NCBI RefSeq assembly: GCF_016429015.1
Contig: NZ_JAELTU010000046.1
Span: forward strand, 1-45,628
Direction of reading: 5' to 3'
From: Rhizobium sp. ASV20
GTDB taxonomy: Bacteria > Pseudomonadota > Alphaproteobacteria > Rhizobiales > Rhizobiaceae
DNA: 45,628 nucleotides
The notes beneath the pieces were generated by a model. It did no database searches, was not told where the DNA came from, and saw nothing but the letters and a program-made list of their open reading frames with translations. Position 1 is the first letter of the stretch, and each line of letters opens with the position of its first letter. Positions 25,094 to 33,524 of this stretch are shown one piece after another. The translations under genes were made by a program, and so were the position numbers.

Positions 25094-25494
25094 CGTCTTC
25101 CCCTTCTTTCCTGCAGCATCTGCAAAACCGTCTGCGCCGAAAATGGCTTGCGAATGAACTGCACATCGTCGGGAATGTCGCCCTCTGCGGGGAGCCGCTC
25201 GCCGGACGCGACAATAACGTGAATTTCGGGCCAGAGTTCCGTGACCCTACGCGCGAGCTCGAACCCGTTAACGCTCCCTCCGGTATTCACGTCTGTAAAG
25301 AGAAGTGCGAGCGCCGCATGGCTCTCGATGAACTGGAGGGCTTCGTCCGCCGAGGCGGCTTCTACGACATGATATCCAGCCCCTGCGATGATGTCCGCCG
25401 TGTCCATGCGAATAAGGGGCTCGTCATCGACAACAAGTGCTACGGGAAGTGATATTCCCTCCAACGTCTCGGTTTTCATCTGCCGTAAATCCAT
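25090..25494 (-). CDS. Single-domain response regulator (CheY-like receiver)
   Basis: A 134-residue stand-alone receiver. Features are the acidic pair in VVDDEPLIR, the phospho-acceptor Asp in LLFTDVNTGG, Ser in IVASGER, and Lys in IRKPFS. There is no output domain, so it would act as a phosphate shuttle or by protein-protein contact. DVNTGG instead of D-x-x-M-P is typical of the receivers that accompany HWE kinases in rhizobia. The start at 25494 or at Met6 (25479) is undecided; neither has a strong ribosome-binding site. It is coupled to the cupin gene. Neighbouring kinases at 26-32 kb are candidate partners. Confidence 0.87.
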   Translation of the reverse strand: MDLRQMKTETLEGISLPVALVVDDEPLIRMDTADIIAGAGYHVVEAASADEALQFIESHAALALLFTDVNTGGSVNGFELARRVTELWPEIHVIVASGERLPAEGDIPDDVQFIRKPFSAQTVLQMLQERRGRR

Positions 25495-25952
25495 TCGGGT
25501 TTATCAATCTCTCGACTGCAAACATTCAAAACCTGTGCCGTCTCGGAAGAATGACGGTCCGGAGAACCGCCCGCTGGGCGCTTTGGCGAGAACCGGTTGC
25601 AAGCGGCTGGTTCTCCTCTCTCACCCAAAGCGACATTCTCCTTCCGGTAGTAATTCCTGTAGGTCTCTTCTGTTCCGCGGAAATGTCAAATTTTACGACA
25701 TCGCCCGATGGTAAGGACGCCGGAGTTCATCTTCTCTATCAAGGCCACGCCGGCTCAATGGCACATATCAAACGGCACTTGGACCGGGGCATGCGATCTT
25801 AAGGTCGACGGCGGATTTTCTGATCGCTGTCCAGGTCTCGAAACACGTCGCCTGCACTAGAGGTGACGCGTCCGCAGATCCGCGACATCTGTTTCGATAG
25901 GAACGCCGTGACGGCGCTTCATCATGTTCCTAATAACCAGATCGATTGGCGA
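25495..25952. other. Spacer between signalling genes
   Basis: No supported gene. An inverted repeat AGGAAC...GTTCCT (25899-25931) flanks a GCCGTGACGGC stretch. It resembles a GGAAC element, but the spacing does not fit an EcfG promoter. Confidence 0.4.
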
Positions 25953-27023
25953 CTAGTGCAAATCAGAACCTGACAGTCCTGCGGCAGGGACATCTACGGA
26001 AAGTCTCAGGCCGTCGGCAAACCAGTCTTTCGTCATCGATCCGCTGAGGCCGACCAAAGCAGCCTTTTCCAATGTAGTGCCAAAACCCTCTCTGCTCGTG
26101 GGCTGCTTGACACCTTGCGAAACACTTTCCTCCCAATGAAGACGAAGTAAGCTATCCGTGAGCGAAAAATCTACCGTCAACGCTCCTGCCGGCGTTGATA
26201 GCGCGCCGTACTTGGCCGAGTTCGTTACGAGTTCATGCATTAGAAGTGCGAAAGAGGTCAGAGCTTTGCCCGCAAGCGGATGATCCGAACCGCGGACGGT
26301 GATTTTCGAGCCCTGCTGATGCTCATACGGCGCGAGAATTGCGCGCAGCAAGGTTTTGACCGTGGTGGCAGCCGCCCCGACCTCGCCAGTGCCCGAGAGA
26401 TCCGGCAAGGTCAGCTCATGCGCGCGCGCCAGCGCATGCAGCCGTGACCTCAGCTCGCTCGCCAGCTCCGCCGCGTCTGTCGCGGACTTGGCGCTCAAGG
26501 AAATCAACCCGGAGGTAAGGCTGAAAAGGTTCTTGATGCGATGGTTGATCTCACGCAGCAAAAGATCCTTGTCTCGCGCCGCCTCCTTGAGCGCTTCGGC
26601 CTGGACCGCGAGCGTATCGCGCTGCACAGCGAGCTGTTGCCTCTGACGGTAAAGCTCATGGAAGACGGCAACCTTGCTTCGCAGGACATCCGGCTCGATC
26701 GGCTTTTGAATGAAGTCAACCGCGCCAGCCTCATAGCCCTGAAAGCGGCGTCGGCCATCACCCGAGCTGGCCGTGACGAAGATGATCGGAATGTGGCGGG
26801 TACGCTCATTTCCACGCAGCAGTTCAGCAAGCTCGAAGCCGCTCAGGCCGGGCATATGGACGTCCACCAATGCGAGAGCGACGTCATGCTCCAACAATAT
26901 TTCCAGAGCCTGGTCACCCGATCGCGCCTTCAGCAACAGAACATCGTCACGGCGAAGCAAGGCGTCCAGCGCCACGAGATTTTCCTCGAGATCGTCAACG
27001 AGAAGAAATGGAACCTGGTTCAT
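25953..27023 (-). CDS. Receiver-HWE-type histidine kinase
   Basis: A 356-residue soluble protein. Residues 5-120 are a receiver with phospho-acceptor D54 (LVDVHMPGLSG) and QKPIEPD. A short coiled coil (about 120-155) leads to an HWE/HisKA_2 kinase core with the H-box REINHRIKNLFSL (H161), an N-box in LLMHELVTNSAKYGAL, and the class-naming WE in LHWEES. HWE kinases with N-terminal receivers are common in rhizobia and often feed general-stress or light pathways. ATG 27023 has GAGG 6 bases upstream; a TTG at 27035 would overlap cheB. It is the last gene of the four-gene signalling operon, 8 bases after the CheB-like gene. Confidence 0.9.
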   Translation of the reverse strand: MNQVPFLLVDDLEENLVALDALLRRDDVLLLKARSGDQALEILLEHDVALALVDVHMPGLSGFELAELLRGNERTRHIPIIFVTASSGDGRRRFQGYEAGAVDFIQKPIEPDVLRSKVAVFHELYRQRQQLAVQRDTLAVQAEALKEAARDKDLLLREINHRIKNLFSLTSGLISLSAKSATDAAELASELRSRLHALARAHELTLPDLSGTGEVGAAATTVKTLLRAILAPYEHQQGSKITVRGSDHPLAGKALTSFALLMHELVTNSAKYGALSTPAGALTVDFSLTDSLLRLHWEESVSQGVKQPTSREGFGTTLEKAALVGLSGSMTKDWFADGLRLSVDVPAAGLSGSDLH

Positions 27024-27031
27024 GGATAGCC

Positions 27032-27595
27032 TCAAATCTTCCCTAGAAATTCGCGGATTGCCGCAAGTGGCATAATATCAGCGTCAGGCACCATCTCGAT
27101 GGCGGCCGTCGGCATGGCAGCGGCAGTAGCGCCGTCTGGATTTTGGACAATGGCCGTTCCGCCGGCATTGGCGACGGCCCGTAGCCCTCGTGCACCATCA
27201 CTGTTGGCGCCGGTCAGCACGATCGCGACCAAACGGGAGCCATAGACGTCGGCGGCGCTTTCGAACAGAACGTCAATCGAAGGTCGGGAGAACAACACCG
27301 GCTCCTCATTCGAGAGCGCGAGGCTGCCACCGGCTTCGACCAGCAGGTGGTAGTCCGGAGGGGCGAAATAAATCGTGCCCCGCTCAAGTGGTTGTTTGTC
27401 TTCCGCCTCGGTTACGGAAAGAGCGCACTTCGTCTGAAAAAGCTCAGCCATTATGCTGCGTCGGTCCGGGGGAACATGTACCACGACGATAACAGGCACG
27501 GGGAATGCCGGGGAAAGAAAGGGAAGAATAGCCGAGAGCGCCTCGACAGCACCAGCGGACGCACCCATCACCACGGCTTCAAAGGGCAGCTGCAT
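27032..27595 (-). CDS. CheB-type protein-glutamate methylesterase domain without receiver
   Basis: A 187-residue stand-alone CheB catalytic domain. The triad is complete: S13 in GASAGAVEAL, H40 in VVHVPPD and D133 in LTGANSDGARG. It lacks the N-terminal receiver that controls chemotaxis CheB, so its activity must be regulated otherwise. It starts at the last base of the cheR stop, so translation is coupled. No chemoreceptor, CheA or CheW is encoded nearby. The likely substrate is a glutamate- or glutamine-rich coiled coil in a partner such as the hybrid kinase of this operon, which is inference. Confidence 0.9.
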   Translation of the reverse strand: MQLPFEAVVMGASAGAVEALSAILPFLSPAFPVPVIVVVHVPPDRRSIMAELFQTKCALSVTEAEDKQPLERGTIYFAPPDYHLLVEAGGSLALSNEEPVLFSRPSIDVLFESAADVYGSRLVAIVLTGANSDGARGLRAVANAGGTAIVQNPDGATAAAMPTAAIEMVPDADIMPLAAIREFLGKI

Positions 27596-28434
27596 CAGTC
27601 AGCCCGCCTCTGGTAGATCTTTTCCTCACTGACGAATTCACGAAAGGCGGGAGCATGCTCCGAGAAACGCATGCTTTCCCTGCTTCCAAGCCCCAGAAAC
27701 CCTTTTCGGGTCAGTGAATCCTTAAAGAGACCGATCGCCCGGTCCTGGAGAACCCGATCGAAATAGATCATCACGTTTCGACAAGAGATAAAATGCATTT
27801 CGGCGAAGACGGCATCCGTCACCAGGCTATGATCGGAGAACACAACATTCCGCCGCAGGCTCTTGTCGAACGATGCCCTGCCATACGCTGCCTGATAATA
27901 GTCCGACAACGAGGATTTTCCGCCGGATTGTCGATGGTATTCCGTAAAGTGCTGCAGGCGATCGAGGGAGAATACGCCGGCTTCCGCGGCCTGAAGTGCC
28001 TCTTGATTGATGTCGGTCGCATAAAAGATCGTGCGATCTTCGAGCCCCTCTTCTCGAAACAGAATGACAAGCGAATACAGCTCTTCGCCACTGCTGCAGC
28101 CGGCAACCCAGACCTTGAGGGAGGGATAGGTTCGCAGGTGCGGCACGACCTTTTCGCGGATCGCCTTGAAATAGGTGGGATCCCGGAACATCTCACTCAC
28201 CTGCACCGTGAGATAGCGCAGGAGCGTCGTGACCATGCCGGGATCGTGGAGCAGGCCTTCCTGCAAGGCGGAGAACGTCGCAAATCCGAGGTGCATGCGG
28301 GCTTGTTTCAGCCTGCGCTTGATCGACGCCATCGCATAGTTGCGGAAGTCGTAGTGATATTTGAGAAACAACGCCTCCAATAACAGGCGTATCTCGATAT
28401 CTTCGAGCTTCTCGGGTGCCGGCGTTTCGCTCAT
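27595..28434 (-). CDS. CheR-type protein-glutamate methyltransferase
   Basis: A 279-residue SAM-dependent methyltransferase. An N-terminal all-helical CheR_N part (LFLKYHYDFRNYAMASIKRRLKQAR, ending in LTVQVSEMFRDPTYF) precedes the Rossmann domain. The SAM-binding motif is VWVAGCSSGEELYSLV, with an acidic ribose-binding stretch ATDINQEAL and the typical FISCRNVMIYFD. ATG 28434 overlaps the hybrid-kinase stop by four bases. It pairs with the CheB-like gene as an opposing methylation module outside a chemotaxis operon. Confidence 0.92.
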   Translation of the reverse strand: MSETPAPEKLEDIEIRLLLEALFLKYHYDFRNYAMASIKRRLKQARMHLGFATFSALQEGLLHDPGMVTTLLRYLTVQVSEMFRDPTYFKAIREKVVPHLRTYPSLKVWVAGCSSGEELYSLVILFREEGLEDRTIFYATDINQEALQAAEAGVFSLDRLQHFTEYHRQSGGKSSLSDYYQAAYGRASFDKSLRRNVVFSDHSLVTDAVFAEMHFISCRNVMIYFDRVLQDRAIGLFKDSLTRKGFLGLGSRESMRFSEHAPAFREFVSEEKIYQRRAD

Positions 28435-31400
28435 TTCGGGATCCACACGCGAACGAGGGACAGGAGTTTTTCCACATCGAGAGGTTTGGCCATGTAATCG
28501 TTGGCGCCGGCCTCAATGCAGCGCTCCTGATCGTCGGGCATCGCCTTTGCGGTCAAGGTAATGATCGGCATTTTTTTCCATGCCGGATTCCTGCGGATTT
28601 CCCGGGTGGCGCTGAGCCCATCCATGACCGGCATCATCACATCCATGAGAACCAGATCAATGGCCGTTTCCGGCGACGCGGAGGCTTTCTGCAACACCTC
28701 CAATGCTTCGCGACCGTTGCGCGCGATCTGGACGATCGCGCCCCTTGGCTCAAGTATGTTTGAAAGAGCATAGACGTTGCGCACGTCGTCTTCGACCACA
28801 AGAATCCGCCGGCCTTCGAGCACGGCATCCCTGTTGCGTGCCTTCCGGATCATTTTTTGCTGCTCGTCGGGAAGCTCCGAAATGACCTGATGCAGGAAGA
28901 GGCTGACTTCGTCGAGAAGGCGTTCAGGCGATTTCGCGCCTTTAATGATGATGGATTTCGAGTAGCGGCGCAGCCTCTGCTCGTCATCGCTCGACAATTC
29001 CCGGCCGGTATAGACGATGACGGGTGGAAACGCGTAGGCGCTTTCCTGGCTCAATGTTTCGAGCAGGGAATAGCCTGATGCGTCCGGAAGCGTCAGGTCC
29101 AGCACCATGCAATCGAACGTATTGTCCTTGAGCAGGCTCAGACAATCGGCCGCGGTACTGGCCGTGACCGTCTCAACATCCGGCGATCCCAGCAGCTTTG
29201 CAACCGCTTCCCGCTGGACGATATCGTCCTCGACGATCAAAATCCGATGAACGCGCTGCGACAGCCTTGCTTCGAGTTTCTGCAGGACCTCGACCAACTG
29301 ATCCCGGTTGACGGGCTTGATCGCATATCCGGCGGCGCCAAGCGAGTAGGCTGCCTCGGTATGATCGCCACCTGACACGATATGGATCGGAATATGACGG
29401 GTTTGCACATCGTTTTTCAGTCGGTCGAGCACGGCCAGGCCAGATTGATCCGGCAGCCCTATATCCAAGACGATGGCGCTTGGCAGAAACTCTTTCGCAA
29501 GGCTCAACGCCTCCTCAGCTGTGCCTGCAACGATGGACTGAAACCCCATCTCCCGTGATAGATCGCGCACGATCGATGCGAAATTGGCATCGTCCTCAAT
29601 AACGAGGAGGACCCGCTTGCCACCGGTCAACGTCTGCCTGTCATCATCGATTTTTCGAATGGGCCGGCCGGCCTGAGATCGATCGCTCTTCGGGGGGTGA
29701 TCGTCCGCTTCAGACAGGGGCCGGGCGACCTGTTCGCGTGGCGCAACCTCAGAAGGATCGTAGGTCTGCGGAAGGGTAACGGTAAAAATGCTGCCCTGCC
29801 CGGGCTTGCTCTCGACCGCAATCGTCCCAGCCAGAAGTCTGACCAATTGACGTGAGATCGACAGCCCAAGACCAGTACCGCCATATTTGCGGCTGATGGT
29901 TCCGTCGGCCTGATGAAACGCGTCAAAGACATTCTGCTGCTGCTCTTCTGCAATGCCAATGCCGGTGTCGGAGACCGAAAATGCAACGCTCCCCTCTTTC
30001 GTTTTCGAAATGGACAGTGCAACCGTTCCCGCTTCGGTAAACTTGATCGCGTTCGACAGGAGGTTCTTCAGGACTTGCTCGAGCCGCTGGGTATCGGTTT
30101 CAATATGAGCCGGCGCATCGGCGGCGATGGCGATTTTGAACTCAAGTCGCTTGTCCCCGGCCAGCGGTTCGAAGACCTGGCGGAGATTACCGGCCAAACG
30201 GTCGATCGACGTGACTTGCGGATGGATATCGATATGGCCGGCTTCGATCTTGGAGAGGTCTAGAATATCGTTGATCAAATTAAGCAGATCGTTACCGGAC
30301 GACTGGATCGTCTTTGCAAACTTGACCTGTTCCTCAGTCAGATTATCGTCGGGATTGTCGGCGAGAAGTTTCGCGAGAATGAGCGAGGAATTCAGCGGCG
30401 TTCGCAATTCGTGCGACATATTGGCGAGGAAATCGGATTTGTACTGGCTCGCCCTCTCGAGTTCCCGAGCCTTCAGTCGGACCGACGCATTGATGCGCTC
30501 GAGATCGTCGCGCTGCACCTCCAGCTGCCGGGCCTGCTCTTCCAGTTGAAGATTGGTCTGTTCAAGCTCGACCTGCTGTTGTTCAAGACGGCCCTGAGAT
30601 TCCTGCAAAGCCCTGCCCTGCTCCTCGAGCTCCTCGTTCGAGACCCGAAGCTCCTCGCTTTGTGCCTGCAGCTCGCCCGACTGCCGCTGGGTTTCCTCAA
30701 GAAGATCCTGAAGCTCGCTGCGGTAGACTGCCGAGCGAACTGCCGTTGCAATCGCTTCGGACGTCTGCTCCAAAAGCGCGACGATCCTTTCATCGATCGG
30801 ATGCAAGAAGCCAAGCTCGATCACTGTATTGACGACGTTGTCGACTTTTCCGGGCAGGATAATGAGATGTCTCGGCTTGTCCTGTCCAAGCGCCGACCCG
30901 AAAGCGAGATAGCCGTCCGGAACATCATCGACAACCAGTGCGCGCCCTTCGGCGGCAGCCTGCCCCAGAAGGCCCTCCCGCGCCGCAAAGGCCGTCGGTA
31001 TGTCTGCACCGGGGGGAACGCCATAAATGGCGGCTCTGCGGAAAGTGCCACCGTTGCTTGTGAACACAGCGCCGGCAACGGCACCGATGTATCGGCCCAA
31101 AAACTCAAGAAGGCTATTTCCTAACCTGTCGATCGGCTGATCGCCGATCATCGCCGCAGCAAGCCCGACCTCACCGGACTGGAGCCATTCGTCGCGGCGG
31201 CGTGTTAAAGTCGCGCGACGCATGAGGAAGCCGATGGTCGCAGTCAAAGCGATGCCGAGGATGCCGGCGAAAATGGTGCTTAGAAATGCGCGTTGCTGCG
31301 CGCTGGCCATGGTCGTCATGCGCTCGGCGCGGATATCTGCCTCTTCGTGACCAATAGCTGCAATCTGCGACCGAATTGCATCCATCGCGTCCTTGCCGCG

Positions 31401-31865
31401 ATTTGAATTCACGATCGCAAGCGCAGCTTCAAGACCCTGGACACGTCGAAGCTCGATCGTTTCAGCAAGTTCGGATAGTTTTGCTTGGACCTGCTGCTTC
31501 AGCAGCACCACTCTTTTGGCCTGTGCGCCATTGGCTTGCGTCAAGTCGGCGACTTCCGCCAGCTTTTCAGGGATTGTCTGGAGCGCAGCTGCATAAGGCT
31601 GCAGGTAGCTCTCGCTGTTGGTCAGAAGAAAGCCCCTCTGACCCGTCTCGGCGTTTTGCGTCTGGGACAGCAACTCGTCGAGAGCAACGATGACTTTATG
31701 TGAGCGGGCAATGCCATCGCTGCCTTCCTGAAGCGCAAGGAGATTGAGATAGGCAACAACACTGCTGGCAATAAAAAAAACAATGGCGCTGGCAAGCGCG
31801 ATGGCAACGGCGGGATCAAGGCCAAGAGTGCGATTAGAGACCCGTTGGCCATGCTGTCTTCTCAT
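28431..31865 (-). CDS. CHASE3-GAF hybrid histidine kinase with three receivers
   Basis: A membrane kinase of about 1144 residues. From ATG 31865 the order is: TM1 (19-41); a CHASE3 sensor (about 45-190, NAETGQRGFLLTNSESYL); TM2 (194-214); GAF (about 230-380); a Gln/Glu-rich coiled coil (about 385-470); HisKA with H485 (FLANMSHELRTPL); HATPase (about 590-710, NLLSNAIKF and GGTGLGLSIS); and receivers starting near 760, 890 and 1025 (IEDD, VEDD, VEDD; phospho-acceptors in VLDIGLPD, VLDLTLPD and LMDVMMPVMDG). GAGGA 5 bases before 31865 sets the start; the frame is open to 31910. It heads the operon with CheR, CheB and the HWE kinase, so it probably integrates envelope and cytoplasmic cues into a phosphorelay. 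Confidence 0.92.
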   Translation of the reverse strand: MRRQHGQRVSNRTLGLDPAVAIALASAIVFFIASSVVAYLNLLALQEGSDGIARSHKVIVALDELLSQTQNAETGQRGFLLTNSESYLQPYAAALQTIPEKLAEVADLTQANGAQAKRVVLLKQQVQAKLSELAETIELRRVQGLEAALAIVNSNRGKDAMDAIRSQIAAIGHEEADIRAERMTTMASAQQRAFLSTIFAGILGIALTATIGFLMRRATLTRRRDEWLQSGEVGLAAAMIGDQPIDRLGNSLLEFLGRYIGAVAGAVFTSNGGTFRRAAIYGVPPGADIPTAFAAREGLLGQAAAEGRALVVDDVPDGYLAFGSALGQDKPRHLIILPGKVDNVVNTVIELGFLHPIDERIVALLEQTSEAIATAVRSAVYRSELQDLLEETQRQSGELQAQSEELRVSNEELEEQGRALQESQGRLEQQQVELEQTNLQLEEQARQLEVQRDDLERINASVRLKARELERASQYKSDFLANMSHELRTPLNSSLILAKLLADNPDDNLTEEQVKFAKTIQSSGNDLLNLINDILDLSKIEAGHIDIHPQVTSIDRLAGNLRQVFEPLAGDKRLEFKIAIAADAPAHIETDTQRLEQVLKNLLSNAIKFTEAGTVALSISKTKEGSVAFSVSDTGIGIAEEQQQNVFDAFHQADGTISRKYGGTGLGLSISRQLVRLLAGTIAVESKPGQGSIFTVTLPQTYDPSEVAPREQVARPLSEADDHPPKSDRSQAGRPIRKIDDDRQTLTGGKRVLLVIEDDANFASIVRDLSREMGFQSIVAGTAEEALSLAKEFLPSAIVLDIGLPDQSGLAVLDRLKNDVQTRHIPIHIVSGGDHTEAAYSLGAAGYAIKPVNRDQLVEVLQKLEARLSQRVHRILIVEDDIVQREAVAKLLGSPDVETVTASTAADCLSLLKDNTFDCMVLDLTLPDASGYSLLETLSQESAYAFPPVIVYTGRELSSDDEQRLRRYSKSIIIKGAKSPERLLDEVSLFLHQVISELPDEQQKMIRKARNRDAVLEGRRILVVEDDVRNVYALSNILEPRGAIVQIARNGREALEVLQKASASPETAIDLVLMDVMMPVMDGLSATREIRRNPAWKKMPIITLTAKAMPDDQERCIEAGANDYMAKPLDVEKLLSLVRVWIPK

Positions 31866-32433
31866 ACCGATCCTCACCATTTGACCTGCAGGAAAGAATC
31901 CATCAGGCACGCGCTGATTGCGCCCAAGAGGCCATATCAGATCGAGACATTGAAGCGTAACGATTTTTGCAGGATTGGCGCGGCGCCTGGCCCTGTGCCT
32001 TCAAGCCAAAAGGGGGATCGCTTCCCCGGTTCGAGTTCAGCACGTCAGTCCCAACGAGCGTTTTGGAAGCCAGGCCGTGGAAGACGCCAAGTTCAAACCA
32101 AAAAGGCGAGACCGATAGCTGCTCATTTTCCGCCCCGGTACGCCTGCAAGGGTCTGTTGTCATGACTTGTCCCGCTGTGCTTTTCTTTCAGGGCGTTGCG
32201 CGGTCTGAATGAAAACGTGACCGCCAGTTGGTCGCCGATCTCGTTGGCTCCCGGCACTTCGTCTGTTCCAGCCGTCACTGTCTTGCCAAAGAAAGCCTGT
32301 GGCTGCCGCCAGCGTGACCGGAGAAACCGGGCTCCGTTGTGCATTTGCGGGTGGGAGTGCTCGCCGGACCAAGATTCCGTTCGATGGGTTAAAGCGCGAC
32401 AGCGCAAATAATGCTGGTCTAGATGAATGCACG
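31866..32433. other. Spacer upstream of the hybrid kinase
   Basis: Open frames on both strands exist but have shadow-like Arg/Pro-rich composition and no ribosome-binding sites. No RNA gene was recognised. It must hold the promoter of the signalling operon, which I could not define. Confidence 0.4.
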
Positions 32434-32458
32434 GGAACATCGGCTCGTTTGCTTTGTT
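32434..32458 (+). promoter_or_regulatory. EcfG-type promoter before the His-rich gene
   Basis: GGAAC (32434-32438), 16 bases, then TGTT (32455-32458) matches the general-stress sigma-EcfG consensus GGAAC-N16/17-CGTT in all but the first base of the -10. It ends 47 bases before the ATG at 32506. Confidence 0.55.
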
Positions 32459-32505
32459 TGCTTGTGGCCTTGGAATGACCCGGGGTGATCAAGCAGGAGG
32501 AAGCA

Positions 32506-32706
32506 ATGGCTACCCATCCATCAAACGAGCACCATCACACGGCAGCTGGTCATCACGCTGCGGCGGCCCACCACCATTATGAGGCCGCGCATGCTCATAC
32601 GAATGGTAAGCACGACGACGCCAAGCGACATGCAGAAGCAGCGCATGAGCATGCGGAACGAGCCCATAGGTCGTCCAGCGAGGCGCACAAGCTCTCCACA
32701 AAATAA
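32506..32706 (+). CDS. Small His/Ala-rich hypothetical protein
   Basis: A 66-residue hydrophilic protein with about a quarter histidine, arranged as HH or HHH pairs and AxxHAxxAHxH spacings, plus Ala, Glu and Lys. This suggests a charged amphipathic helix with metal-binding or buffering capacity. There is no signal peptide or membrane segment. A perfect AGGAGG lies 8 bases before ATG 32506, so translation should be strong. Its EcfG-type promoter suggests induction in stationary phase or stress. I do not recognise a named family; metal (Ni, Zn, Cu, Fe) sequestration is a hypothesis. Confidence 0.75.
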   Translation: MATHPSNEHHHTAAGHHAAAAHHHYEAAHAHTNGKHDDAKRHAEAAHEHAERAHRSSSEAHKLSTK

Positions 32707-33022
32707 ACACTGACGCCGTGGCAGCCATCTCGATATATCTCCGGCCGTAACTGCGGCACGGACGACGATCGACATTGGCACGATCAGCGAAAAGGCGGTC
32801 GCTGCCCCAACGTTGCCGCGGCGTTGGCATTCAATGCCTCAGGTCCGCTCCCTGGACCATGTTCCTGCACCCTTCATTATTAGGGTTGGTCGGTCGCCAT
32901 GATGCTCGCCGTCCGGATGAGAAGTGTTGTTGGCCGGCCGGGGTCTCCCCGCCTATCCCCTAGGCCCAGATCGCCAAGGCCCCCCAGAGCGAACCCTACG
33001 GATGGAAGAACGCCTTGCCAGT
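32707..33022. other. Spacer between the two small stress genes
   Basis: No gene or clear terminator is seen in these 316 bases. Confidence 0.4.
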
Positions 33023-33047
33023 GGAACAATAGCAGATGGGGCGCGTT
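33023..33047 (+). promoter_or_regulatory. EcfG-type promoter before the DUF1236 gene
   Basis: GGAAC (33023-33027), 16 bases, then CGTT (33044-33047): a perfect match to the alphaproteobacterial general-stress promoter consensus. Transcription would begin about 33053-33056, just before a strong hairpin. Confidence 0.68.
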
Positions 33048-33057
33048 CGATATCTAG

Positions 33058-33076
33058 GGTCCAGCGGAGCTGGACC
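33058..33076 (+). other. 5'-leader hairpin of the DUF1236 mRNA
   Basis: GGTCCAGC and GCTGGACC form a perfect 8-bp stem with a GGA loop. Given the EcfG promoter it would lie at the extreme 5' end of the transcript, where such hairpins can protect mRNA from degradation. It ends 28 bases before the start codon and leaves the ribosome-binding site free. Confidence 0.45.
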
Positions 33077-33104
33077 GCCACGAGTTCGTCAAGGAGACGA
33101 AGCA

Positions 33105-33524
33105 ATGACAAACAGAAGCAGCATATTGTTTGGGGCTTTCGTAATCGGCGTGCTGGCGCCGCTGGCGGCAGACGCGCAAGGCATCGTCGGGGGCGCTGAA
33201 AACGGCGCGGACCAGGGCAATCGTCAAGCGGGACCGGTCGGTGCTGTGGTTGGTGGCGCGGTTGGCGCGGTAACCGGCGGCGTGAACGGGCTTCTCGGAA
33301 TAGATCAACGTCCGCGGTTTCATGACTATGTCATAAAAGAAAACCGACCCTCCATCGTGTACCAGAATAGAGTAGCAGTGGGCGCAGTCCTACCTGAAGA
33401 AGGCGTGCAGTACTACGACGTCCCACCCGAATATGGGGTAAAGAAGTATCGCTACACCGTTCTTAATGACCAGGTTGTTCTCGTCGATCCACGCACCCGC
33501 ACAATCGTTGAGGTCGTCCAATAA
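33105..33524 (+). CDS. DUF1236-domain periplasmic protein
   Basis: About 139 residues. A Sec signal peptide (MTNRSSILFGAFVIGVLAPL, cleavage after ADAQ) is followed by a glycine-zipper stretch (GPVGAVVGGAVGAVTGGVNGLLG). The C-terminal DUF1236 domain is marked by DVPPEYGVKKYRYTVLNDQVVLVDPRTRTIVEVV. DUF1236 proteins are frequent in Rhizobiales, are often duplicated and stress-induced, and have no established function. ATG 33105 is chosen because AGGAGA lies 7 bases upstream; the frame extends to 33036 without a site. The EcfG promoter and leader hairpin precede it. Confidence 0.87.
   Translation: MTNRSSILFGAFVIGVLAPLAADAQGIVGGAENGADQGNRQAGPVGAVVGGAVGAVTGGVNGLLGIDQRPRFHDYVIKENRPSIVYQNRVAVGAVLPEEGVQYYDVPPEYGVKKYRYTVLNDQVVLVDPRTRTIVEVVQ

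Noticed and set aside
25899..25931. GGAAC inverted repeat as an EcfG promoter
   Set aside because: The distance from GGAAC to the GTT element is 20-21 bases on either strand instead of 16-17.
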